Notes under the pieces: generated by a model
What the model saw: the letters and a program-made list of their open reading frames with translations, nothing else
Told to the model about the DNA's origin: nothing
Databases searched by the model: none
Translations under genes and position numbers: made by a program
In this document: piece by piece, positions 26,618 through 33,678 of the stretch
Layout: each line of letters begins with the position of its first letter
Position numbering within the stretch: position 1 is the stretch's first letter
NCBI GenBank assembly: GCA_017456985.1
Contig: JAFTIH010000023.1
Span: 1-61,000, forward strand
Direction of reading: 5' to 3'
DNA: 61,000 bases
Source of the DNA: Clostridia bacterium
Lineage (GTDB): Bacteria; Bacillota; Clostridia; Oscillospirales; CAG-272

Positions 26618-27025
26618 TTAGTTTGCGAAGCGGACGGTGACGGTATCGCCTGCCGCCTTGGCGCCGTTTGCAGAAACGAGCTTTGCGCCGCGCTTGGAGG
26701 AGTCGGCGGCGGTTGCCGAGAGGGAAAGACCGTCGGATGCGACGAGATATTCCTTGCCCTCGACGAGCGTGGTAGCGGCGGCACCCAGCGGGACCTCAAA
26801 GACCATTTCGGGGAAAATGGGGGTGGCGAGGATCTCCTTGCCCTCCGAGTCCGCCAGCACGAGGTGCGTGGGGAGCGCGGTGGAGGAGGCACTCATTTTG
26901 GTGAGCGCACCGCCCGAGATGATAACGGGGGTACCGTACTTGACGGTGGCGGCAGAGGTGAGCGCGATGCGAGAGGGCTCGGGTACGCCCGTTCTGCCGT
27001 TTAAGATCTTTAAAAGATGAAACAT
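26618..27025 (-). CDS. Decoration-like capsid protein
   Basis: A beta-rich, Ala/Thr/Ser-rich protein of 135 residues (VKYGTPVIISGGALTK, KEYLVASDGLSLSATA) directly before the major capsid gene. Size and position fit a head decoration or stabilisation protein. No cysteine is visible and no enzyme motif. A good AAAGGAAAAAAG site precedes the ATG. The assignment is from context. Confidence 0.5.
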   Translation of the reverse strand: MFHLLKILNGRTGVPEPSRIALTSAATVKYGTPVIISGGALTKMSASSTALPTHLVLADSEGKEILATPIFPEMVFEVPLGAAATTLVEGKEYLVASDGLSLSATAADSSKRGAKLVSANGAKAAGDTVTVRFAN

Positions 27026-27046
27026 AGCTTTTTTCCTTTCGTTCGT

Positions 27047-27559
27047 TTAATCGTTGTTTTTTTGTGTGACACGGCGGTACAGCGCGTTGATCTCGCTGTC
27101 CGAAAGACCGTAAAAGAGAGCGCGGGCATTTTTTAATTCGCTCGGTGCCAGCCCCTCGGGCGCCGCCTTTCCGCCGCGCGGTGCTACGGCGCGCAGATGG
27201 GCTCTGCCATCCGTGCGCGGAAAGCGGGGTGCGGCGGCGGCAAGTGCCTCCTTTACCGAAAGACCGAGGTCACGCAGCTCGGCAAAGCGCGCGGCAAAGG
27301 GCAATTCGCCCAAATGTGCGGCGGGCGCGTAGGCGGGGTCGAGGCGCTTGATCTCGGCAAGGTCCTCCTCCGCCATTTTCGCGTAATCAACGGGCGCCTC
27401 CTCGGCGGGAGGCTCGGTGGGTACGCTCTCGGCGTCCGCCGTCACGACGGGAGCGTCGGGTGCGGGCGCTTCCTCTGCGGGCGCGCCGTCAGTCGGTACG
27501 GCGTCGGCAGAGGGGGTGACTTCGTCAAGAGGGGTGTCCTCGGTAAACTCCGTGCTCAT
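27047..27559 (-). CDS. Scaffold-like protein
   Basis: The 170-residue product begins with about 55 acidic, Pro/Ala-rich and probably disordered residues (PAEEAPAPDAPVVTADA), followed by helices (DLAEIKRLDPAYAPAA, ELRDLGLSVKEALAAA) and a basic C-terminus. This arrangement is characteristic of phage scaffolding proteins that organise capsid assembly. It overlaps the small basic protein gene by ATGA. No protease domain is present, so any cleavage would need another enzyme. Confidence 0.6.
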   Translation of the reverse strand: MSTEFTEDTPLDEVTPSADAVPTDGAPAEEAPAPDAPVVTADAESVPTEPPAEEAPVDYAKMAEEDLAEIKRLDPAYAPAAHLGELPFAARFAELRDLGLSVKEALAAAAPRFPRTDGRAHLRAVAPRGGKAAPEGLAPSELKNARALFYGLSDSEINALYRRVTQKNND

Positions 27560-27702
27560 ACCGATTTCCTCTTGCCCGTGCGCAGATCGTCACCCTTGGT
27601 CACGGTTGCGCGGGGATCGCCCTTGCCGACCTGGCTCGGGGCTTCGATCTTGCCACCGCGATTGGTGGCGTAGGGGTTCTTGGTGGTTTTGATTTCCTTC
27701 AT
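27556..27702 (-). CDS. Small basic protein in the head gene region
   Basis: A 48-residue protein starting at MKEIKTTKNPYAT; the start has AAAGGAAACG upstream, and a longer in-frame extension was rejected. It is rich in Lys, Arg, Gly and Thr and probably unstructured. It may bind packaged DNA or act in assembly. No family recognised. Confidence 0.5.
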   Translation of the reverse strand: MKEIKTTKNPYATNRGGKIEAPSQVGKGDPRATVTKGDDLRTGKRKSV

Positions 27703-27745
27703 AGCGTTTCCTTTCTTGTTTTTGTTTTTTAGGGGGGCGCCCCTC

Positions 27746-28432
27746 TTAATAAAAGAGGTTTGCATCCATACCCGGAAATTTGTGTGAGCCGATGACGAAG
27801 GTGGAGATCTTCGCGATCTCGTCCGCCATCGCGGGGGACAGTCCTTGCAAAAGCGCGAACTTGTAGGCGTCCTCGTAGAGATAGCCTTGGGACACCGCCT
27901 GACTCGTCACGTACTTGCGGTAGCTGTCCGAGCCACGGTAGATCGTGATGGCTTGGTCCGCGATCCGATTCGCCGTCTCCTTGTCAAAGCCGCGTGCGGT
28001 GGTGAGGAAGGTGACGGCAGAGGTCTTGTCCGATATCTCGCGCTTTAAAAGCTCGTTTAGCGCCGCCGTTTCTGCGCTCGTGGTCTCTACGGGCTCCGAG
28101 GCGCTTTGCAAATAGGAAAGATATCCCTTTTGGTTTTCGATCTCCGTTTTCTTTTTGTTTGCAAGGGCGTTTTCCGTGGCGCGTGCGCGCTCCGTCAGGG
28201 CAACGGTGTTTAAGTAATCGCTGTAACCGCTCCCCGTAAGACCGCGCGCGGCAAGGCTTGACGCGCGCTCTCCGTATTCGGCGAGAGAGGCGGCGTAGCG
28301 GTTTTCGGCGGCGCGCTTGGCTTCGCCGTATTCCCGCTTGGCGTCCTTACCGTACAGTGATACCCAGCCCTCATAATCCGAGATCTTCTGGTTCTTGAGG
28401 TAGTCCTTGAGATAGCTCTGTAAGCTTGCCAT
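27746..28432 (-). CDS. Helical protein of the head gene region, unknown
   Basis: The 228-residue protein starts at MASLQSYLKDYLK; AAAGGAG lies six bases upstream of this ATG, whereas the ATG two codons earlier abuts it. It overlaps the portal gene end by about 62 bases. It is helical and charged, with long coiled regions (YGEAKRAAENRYAASLAEYG, ALANKKKTEIENQKG). A role as an internal or ejection protein, or as a portal chaperone, is possible. I do not recognise the family. Confidence 0.5.
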   Translation of the reverse strand: MASLQSYLKDYLKNQKISDYEGWVSLYGKDAKREYGEAKRAAENRYAASLAEYGERASSLAARGLTGSGYSDYLNTVALTERARATENALANKKKTEIENQKGYLSYLQSASEPVETTSAETAALNELLKREISDKTSAVTFLTTARGFDKETANRIADQAITIYRGSDSYRKYVTSQAVSQGYLYEDAYKFALLQGLSPAMADEIAKISTFVIGSHKFPGMDANLFY

Positions 28433-30191
28433 ACGCATCTCCTTTCATTCGTTCTTCCTCCAAGCGGCCACGGAAATATTCGACGTTTTCCTTGGCGCCG
28501 GGGTAGTGTGCGCGCTCCTGACACAGCCAATAGTGCAAAAGCGTTGCGCTTTCCGCGGGGTTGCCAAGCGTTCCCGCGTTGAGGTTTTCGAGGTTTTTCT
28601 CCCACAAAAGCTCCCTCTGCTGCTCCACACAGCTCCCAAGGTCCACCGAAAACAGAAAATCGTCGTTGTACTCGTAGCGCCCCGTTTCGGGATGATAGAC
28701 GATAAAGTCGTAGCGGTTGAACAAGGCGTTCTTCTGTCTGCCGAAGGCGTCGCGATAGGAGATGGGACGGCATTCGTCCGCATACGCCAGATGGTACTCG
28801 AAGAGGATGCGATCCAACTCCGCGTAGGCGGTCTGCTTCATCTTGCGCTTGGACTCAAGCCTGCCCGCCGCCTGCTCCACGAGCAGCTTTTTGGCGTAGC
28901 CCGAGGTCGCGGAGCGATCCGACATGCCGAGATAGGTGTCCGAGATACCGAGAATGCGCTTGGCGTGCTCGTAAAGACGGTCGGATTGGGCGATGTCCTG
29001 CGCAATAGAGGGCGTGGTGTCTAACACACCGTAGCGCTCCTTTTCGTCCCCCGTGCGCAGCTTGATGATCTGTCCGAAGATGGAGTTGTCAAGCGTCAGC
29101 TCCGCGTCGTCGGGAAGAATGGGCGTGACGCCCGAGCGCATCAGCTTTTCAAGGATGCGGCTTTCGATCTTGTTGATCTGCTGTTGCTGGGGGCGGATGA
29201 ATTCGCAATCCGACTGCCCGTACAGCGACTTCTCCTCCGAGGTGTTCTTGCGGATGACGATGGGGAAGCGTCGGGGACGGTAATAGGGAACGTGGGTGGG
29301 GACGAGCTCTGCTCCCCGCAAATTCCCCTCCTCGTCGATATCGGGCGAGAGGGCGGGCAGGGTGCGTCCGTCGGTGAGCGGAAGGTCGTAGGAAAAGAAT
29401 TCCTCCTCCACGGACGAGAGGCTGAGTGCGGGACGAGCGCAAAGGCAAAGGCATTCGCGCTTGCCGCACTTTTTGCAAGTCATCTCCTTGCGGGCGTAGT
29501 AGTCCTCGTGGTCGAGAAGCACCGCGTCACCCGAGTAGGCAAAGGCGCAAACGCGCCCCTCTTCATCCCGCCAGAAGGCGAGGATAAGCTCCACAGTGTC
29601 AAGCTCGTCCCCCTCCTCACCCTCCTCGCGGAGCAGAGAAAGCGGAACGCCGTAGCGCCGTGCGACCTCCTCGGCGGAGGTGCTGAAGCGCAAGAAGCAA
29701 TATTGCATTTCCTCTACGTCATATACGCCCGGCTCGGGAACGAAATCCATCGGGGAGAGGCAAGAAAGCCGTACACCCCCGTGCGCGCCGTTCTTGTGAA
29801 TGGTGGAATCCCACTCGACAAACCACACGCTTCCGCCGTAAACGTAGGTGTAGCGCTCGTCGATGTCGTTGAGCTTTTCAAAGGGAAGCTCGCGGCGCAG
29901 CGCCGCACAAAGCCGCTCGATTGCCTTGGCACAGCGGTCGTTTTGCTCGGTATATTGCTTCGCCTCGGCGGCGGGTGTGGGGATGAGAGTGGAGACCTGC
30001 GACTCGATCAGCTCGTAGGTAATGTTGCGCACGACCGTGGCGTCACGGGTGGCGCCGTCCAGCGAACGGGAGCCCTTGTATTGAGCGCGGTGTCGCTCAA
30101 AGCGCTCGAAAAGCGCGCTGTGGCGGTCGCGGCTTTTTTGGTAAAGTGTCTTGAAATAGGCAAGACGGTCCTTGATGTTGGATAAATTCAT
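28371..30191 (-). CDS. Portal protein with a cysteine-cluster insertion
   Basis: The 606-residue product resembles portal proteins of short-tailed phages: an N-terminal helical region, a central clip/wing with SPMDFVPEPGVYDVEEM, and a long helical stem around RPQQQQINKIESRILEKLMR. Residues 239-251 hold five cysteines in CKKCGKRECLCLC, a possible zinc site that I do not associate with portals. The gene overlaps the large terminase gene by ATGA. The C-terminal region after residue 570 is charged. Portals form the dodecameric DNA channel at one capsid vertex. Confidence 0.7.
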   Translation of the reverse strand: MNLSNIKDRLAYFKTLYQKSRDRHSALFERFERHRAQYKGSRSLDGATRDATVVRNITYELIESQVSTLIPTPAAEAKQYTEQNDRCAKAIERLCAALRRELPFEKLNDIDERYTYVYGGSVWFVEWDSTIHKNGAHGGVRLSCLSPMDFVPEPGVYDVEEMQYCFLRFSTSAEEVARRYGVPLSLLREEGEEGDELDTVELILAFWRDEEGRVCAFAYSGDAVLLDHEDYYARKEMTCKKCGKRECLCLCARPALSLSSVEEEFFSYDLPLTDGRTLPALSPDIDEEGNLRGAELVPTHVPYYRPRRFPIVIRKNTSEEKSLYGQSDCEFIRPQQQQINKIESRILEKLMRSGVTPILPDDAELTLDNSIFGQIIKLRTGDEKERYGVLDTTPSIAQDIAQSDRLYEHAKRILGISDTYLGMSDRSATSGYAKKLLVEQAAGRLESKRKMKQTAYAELDRILFEYHLAYADECRPISYRDAFGRQKNALFNRYDFIVYHPETGRYEYNDDFLFSVDLGSCVEQQRELLWEKNLENLNAGTLGNPAESATLLHYWLCQERAHYPGAKENVEYFRGRLEEERMKGDAYGKLTELSQGLPQEPEDLGL

Positions 30192-31543
30192 AGAGGTTCT
30201 CCGTATTTTTCTTTAAGATAGCGCCGCTCCTCTGCCCCTGCGTTTCGGTAATCCTCCCACATATCCTCGCTCCAATAGCGTCGGCTCGTTGCCACCGCTG
30301 GGGTGGCGGGATGCGTAAAGGTGATGGCAAAGCCGCGAAGCGCGTCGGGTGCGTGTGTGATCGCGTGCGGCTCGCGTAGCGTGTCGCAAGGCGCCGCAGG
30401 GTCGATCAAAAGCATCGGCAGACAGCGGATGAGCTCGCGACAGTTGCGGAAGATTTTTAAACGCGGCGTACCGTCCGCTTTTTCCTTGAGCAGCTCCTTG
30501 ACGGCGAGCCAGCCCGCCTCGCGCTCGTTGGAGGATTTGGTGAAATGGACACCGTTCTCCGCAAAAAGGATGGCTTTGCTTTTTCCCGTTTCCTGGGAGC
30601 GGCTCCAAAGGTCGGGCGGTGCGAGCGTCGCATAGATAGTTTCCTTCCCGTTGTACGCGGCGATCGCCTTAGCGGCGTCCGAGATGATCAGATCGCTCTC
30701 GCACAGCTCACGATACACGTAGCTGTCCCCCTCGGGGGAGATGGCGATCCACAGACACGCAAGGCGGTCAAGCCCGTAGTCGATAGAACGGTAGCGCCGC
30801 CAGTGCTCGGGAATGGGAAAGGGGTCGCAGGTGTGCTTTTCCTCCGAAAATTCGTGAAAATACTGTCCTTCGAAAATGTTCCAATCACCGTACAGAAGGG
30901 CGCGCCGCTGGCTTTCGGGCAGGGCGCAAAGGCGCTTTTTGTAGTCGGGGTCGCCCGATGTGAGAAAATGGTTGTCGTCGATCTTCGAGGGGATGAACAG
31001 CCGCGTGTTTTCCCCCGCGGAAAAAACCGTTTCGGGCGGGGCGGGATCGATAAATCTCTCCTTGACCCATACGTGTCCGACACCGCCCGGGTTGGTCGAG
31101 GACTTGACCTGCTTTGGATATCCGCTCGTGCCGCGCAATCTGGATATCAGATAAATATATTGGAATTCCGTGAAGTGCGTCAGCTCATCAAATCGGATCA
31201 CGTCGTATTCCGCCGACTGATACTGGAATACGTCGTTTTCCGTGGCGCAATAGCCAAAGTCGATAAGACTTCCGTTCGTGAATTTCCCCGTATGCTGCGA
31301 GGCGTTGTAAGAGTAGATGTCCTTCGGGTACAGTCCGAGAGAAACGCGGATGAGCGATTTCTCAAGCTCGGCGTAGGTGCGGCGCAGGATCAACTGCTTG
31401 GAGCGGGGATAGCGCACAGCGTAGCGCAAGGCGTCTACGAGCTGTCCGTAGGATTTCCCGCCCCCCGCCGCACCGCCGAAAAGGACCTCCGTGGCGTCTG
31501 CCTTCAAAAAGGCAAGCTGTTTTTTCGTTACGGCGACAGTCAT
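30188..31543 (-). CDS. terL: Large terminase subunit
   Basis: The 451-residue protein has an ATPase domain with Walker A GGAAGGGKS (residues 23-31) and Walker B YDVIRFDE (Asp119, Glu120). The C-terminal nuclease domain contains RSIDYG, LAPPDLWSR and HAPDALRG, giving acidic residues suited to two-metal cleavage. TerL pumps DNA into the capsid and cuts it. All key motifs are intact, so the enzyme looks functional. AAAGGAGGTGACGT precedes the ATG, which overlaps the small-subunit stop. Confidence 0.9.
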   Translation of the reverse strand: MTVAVTKKQLAFLKADATEVLFGGAAGGGKSYGQLVDALRYAVRYPRSKQLILRRTYAELEKSLIRVSLGLYPKDIYSYNASQHTGKFTNGSLIDFGYCATENDVFQYQSAEYDVIRFDELTHFTEFQYIYLISRLRGTSGYPKQVKSSTNPGGVGHVWVKERFIDPAPPETVFSAGENTRLFIPSKIDDNHFLTSGDPDYKKRLCALPESQRRALLYGDWNIFEGQYFHEFSEEKHTCDPFPIPEHWRRYRSIDYGLDRLACLWIAISPEGDSYVYRELCESDLIISDAAKAIAAYNGKETIYATLAPPDLWSRSQETGKSKAILFAENGVHFTKSSNEREAGWLAVKELLKEKADGTPRLKIFRNCRELIRCLPMLLIDPAAPCDTLREPHAITHAPDALRGFAITFTHPATPAVATSRRYWSEDMWEDYRNAGAEERRYLKEKYGEPL

Positions 31544-31911
31544 ACGTCACCTCCTTTCTTCTCGTTTTCATCGGGTTCCTTTAAAAGGATCTCCACCGCA
31601 AAGGGGTCCTTCTCCTCGCGCACCTCGTCAAAGCCGAAGCGCGAGAGCAAAAGAAACTTGGCAAAGGAGCCGTCAAGGCGGCGGTGAAGCGCGCCGTCCG
31701 TGATGCGGTCGGCAAGGATCTCCTCGCACTCCGCATAGATCCTAGCGAAGGCGGAGCTTTTCTTGCATAGACCGCGAAGGGTCGCTCCCGTCATCCCCAC
31801 GGCGTTCGCGAAGCGGACAAAGGAGGGAAGATCCTCTTTGTATTCGCTCCCCTCGCATCCCGCGGTACGGAAGTAATGAAGCATTCTTTTTGCAAGCTCC
31901 TTGGTGCGCAC
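31540..31911 (-). CDS. terS: Small terminase subunit
   Basis: The protein has 123 residues starting at GTG 31911 (VRTKELAKRML), with AAAGGAGACGCG upstream; a longer frame to 32037 is unlikely. A helix-turn-helix-like N-terminal part (LPSFVRFANAVGMTGATLRG) would recognise the packaging site, and helices follow. It ends in a charged tail (KEPDENEKKGG) that overlaps the terL start. It is the first gene of the cluster; no consensus promoter was found directly upstream. Confidence 0.7.
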   Translation of the reverse strand: MRTKELAKRMLHYFRTAGCEGSEYKEDLPSFVRFANAVGMTGATLRGLCKKSSAFARIYAECEEILADRITDGALHRRLDGSFAKFLLLSRFGFDEVREEKDPFAVEILLKEPDENEKKGGDV

Positions 31912-32088
31912 GGCGCGTCTCCTTTCGTTCGTTTTTTTCTGTCGTCTCCCGACTACGCTATTATTGTAAAACAAAAGTAACTCCCGATGGGACCAAAAAA
32001 ACCCCCCTTTTTTTGACCCTATTTTGAGTAACGGCAAAAAATGGCAAAATTCGACCCCTTTTGCGGCGCAAAAAAAGCAGTCCGTTAG

Positions 32089-32385
32089 CGTAGTGCCCTT
32101 AAAGGCACTACGCAGCGATATAAATCCCTTGCGGGATTTGCGATATACGCGGTGGCGCGTGCGATATATCTTCGATGCGATATGCCCTTTCGGGCGTGAA
32201 GGGGATTTATATCATATCGCAACCGACCGTGGGGGAGGTTATATCGCATTTGAGCGCGAGCGAAAATATATCGCATTTGCGAAAGCAAATATATCGCCGC
32301 AAAAAAGCTTATGTGTCCACAGAAGCAGTGCTTACAAAGAAAAGAGGACAGAGAGTGTAAAAACATTCTCTGTCCTTTTCTTGTC
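32089..32385. repeat. Non-coding hairpin array (GCGATAT linker type) beside the terminase genes
   Basis: The 542 bases between the small terminase gene and wecB hold no gene. GCGATAT occurs four times (32115, 32140, 32161, 32177), then its inverse ATATCGC four times (32214, 32241, 32268, 32291), with short stem-loops between (AAATCCC/GGGATTT, GCCC/GGGC). A 12-base pair, GATATAAATCCC (32117-32128) with GGGATTTATATC (32202-32213), competes with the local AAATCCC stem, so two folds are possible. CGTAGTGCC/GGCACTACG (32089-32112) borders one side. A long purine/pyrimidine stem (about 32341-32385) borders the other, with TTACAAAGAAAAGAG resembling TTACAAGCAGAAAGAG of the first array. The design matches the array at 1-364 but the linker differs. 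Confidence 0.6.
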
Positions 32386-32453
32386 GGTGGGTAGATCGTT
32401 CTATCAAATTTTAAAAACCGTCCTTAGGAGCACGTCTCAATCAGACTGCTTTT

Positions 32454-33527
32454 TTAAGAAAAATATTCCTCGATGATGGACGCGACGCGCTCTGCGGTGT
32501 GCCCGTCGCCAAAGGCGTCGCTGGGATGGCGGGGGCGCGGGGCGTCGAGGTGCGCGGTGAGCGCCTTGCGGACGGCATCCCGCTCCGTGCCGACGGGGAA
32601 GAGCACGCCCGCCTCCACCCCCTCGGGGCGCTCGGTTTCCTCTCGGAGCACGAGCGTGGGGACGCCAAGTGCGGTCGCCTCCTCGCAAACGCCGCCACTA
32701 TCCGTCAGCACTACCGCCGCGCGGTAGAGAAGGTTGGCAAAGTCGCGGCGGGAAAACGGTGCGCAAAGACGGACGCTCTGCTCGCCTCCAAGCGCCGCGC
32801 GAATGGGATGTGACACGGCGGGGTTGGGGTGGACGGGACAAAGGAGCAGCGCGTCGCTTCGTGCGCGTAGCGCCTCGCGCACGCCCTCGCAGACAGCAAG
32901 GAGCGGCGCGCCGATGCTTTCGCGGCGATGCATCGTCAAAAGCACGAGCTTTTTTTCGGGAACAAGGAGAGGGTGGGTAAAATCGGGCGTGATCACCTCC
33001 CACAACCCGTCGATCACGGTGTTGCCCACCCGAAAGACGCACGCCGCCTGCTTTCCCTCACGCAGTAAAGCCGCCTCGGCACGCGCGGTCGGGGCAAAGC
33101 ACAGGGTGGAGAGGGTGTCGATGGTGCGGCGGTAAAGCTCCTCGGGAAAGGGGGCAAAGGGGGTGTTCGTGCGGAGCCCCGCCTCCAAATGAAGGACGGG
33201 GATCGTTTCATAAAACGCTGCAAGCGCCCCGCAAAACGCCGTCAGGGTGTCGCCGTGAACGAGAAGGGCGTCGGGCGTCTCGGCTTTTAAAATGCTTTCA
33301 AGGTGGGAAAGGCAAAGGGCGCTTTTTTCACAAAGACTTCCTTTTATATTAAAAGAGAGGTCCGCGCGGATGCCGTGCTCGGCAAGCGCTCCCTCTAAAA
33401 GCTCCGCGTGTTGACCCGAGGTGCAAAGGCGCGTCGTAAAGCGCCGCCCGCGGCACGCGCGCAAAAAGGGCGCGATCTTCACCACCTCGGGGCGCGTTCC
33501 GACGAGAACGAGTAGTTTTTTGGGCAT
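32454..33527 (-). CDS. wecB: UDP-N-acetylglucosamine 2-epimerase (non-hydrolysing)
   Basis: The 357-residue protein carries the family motifs in order: GTRPEVVKIAP, HGDTLTA, HLEAGLRTNTPFA, TMHRRES, TDSGGVCEEA and ETERPEGVEAG. It converts UDP-GlcNAc and UDP-ManNAc for teichoic-acid or surface-polysaccharide synthesis. The start has CAGGAGGTGAGG upstream. It stands alone between the hairpin array and the divergent symporter gene; no polysaccharide genes are next to it. Confidence 0.93.
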   Translation of the reverse strand: MPKKLLVLVGTRPEVVKIAPFLRACRGRRFTTRLCTSGQHAELLEGALAEHGIRADLSFNIKGSLCEKSALCLSHLESILKAETPDALLVHGDTLTAFCGALAAFYETIPVLHLEAGLRTNTPFAPFPEELYRRTIDTLSTLCFAPTARAEAALLREGKQAACVFRVGNTVIDGLWEVITPDFTHPLLVPEKKLVLLTMHRRESIGAPLLAVCEGVREALRARSDALLLCPVHPNPAVSHPIRAALGGEQSVRLCAPFSRRDFANLLYRAAVVLTDSGGVCEEATALGVPTLVLREETERPEGVEAGVLFPVGTERDAVRKALTAHLDAPRPRHPSDAFGDGHTAERVASIIEEYFS

Positions 33528-33678
33528 AGCCTCACCTCCTGTGCTACTGTATGAGGTGCGCCGAGGAAAAATGCCTGTGCTTTTTTAGAGGATTTTCCCA
33601 TATAGTTTGGTACGGCTTGCCGTGCAAAGACGCTAAACAACGGCAAAATGCAAACAAAGCTTTACTTTTGGGGGAAAT

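Larger units (their letters stand above)
17495..31911 (-). mobile_element. Phage-derived capsid and short-tail gene cluster
   Basis: Sixteen genes run without interruption on the minus strand in virion-assembly order: small and large terminase, portal, an unknown helical protein, a small basic protein, scaffold-like, decoration-like, major capsid, connector, nozzle-like, tail fibre, two small tail-associated proteins, a secreted coiled-coil protein, a holin-like protein and a four-span membrane protein. Many neighbours overlap by ATGA or GTGA. The order and the lack of a tape-measure or tail-tube gene point to a short-tailed (podovirus-like) particle. I see no integrase, repressor, replication, endolysin or tRNA gene. 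Base composition looks like the host's, suggesting long residence. It could be a prophage remnant, a satellite or a gene-transfer-agent-like element. Confidence 0.75.

Noticed and set aside
25491-26621. A 376-codon open frame opposite the major capsid gene
   Set aside because: Antisense shadow with no recognisable domain; the capsid frame has typical composition, motifs and ribosome binding site.
32115-32297. CRISPR array
   Set aside because: Units are only seven bases, occur in both orientations and are separated by self-complementary hairpins, not unique spacers; no cas genes.
17400-32453. tRNA or attachment sites flanking the phage-like cluster
   Set aside because: No cloverleaf and no convincing direct repeats were found at the two borders by eye.
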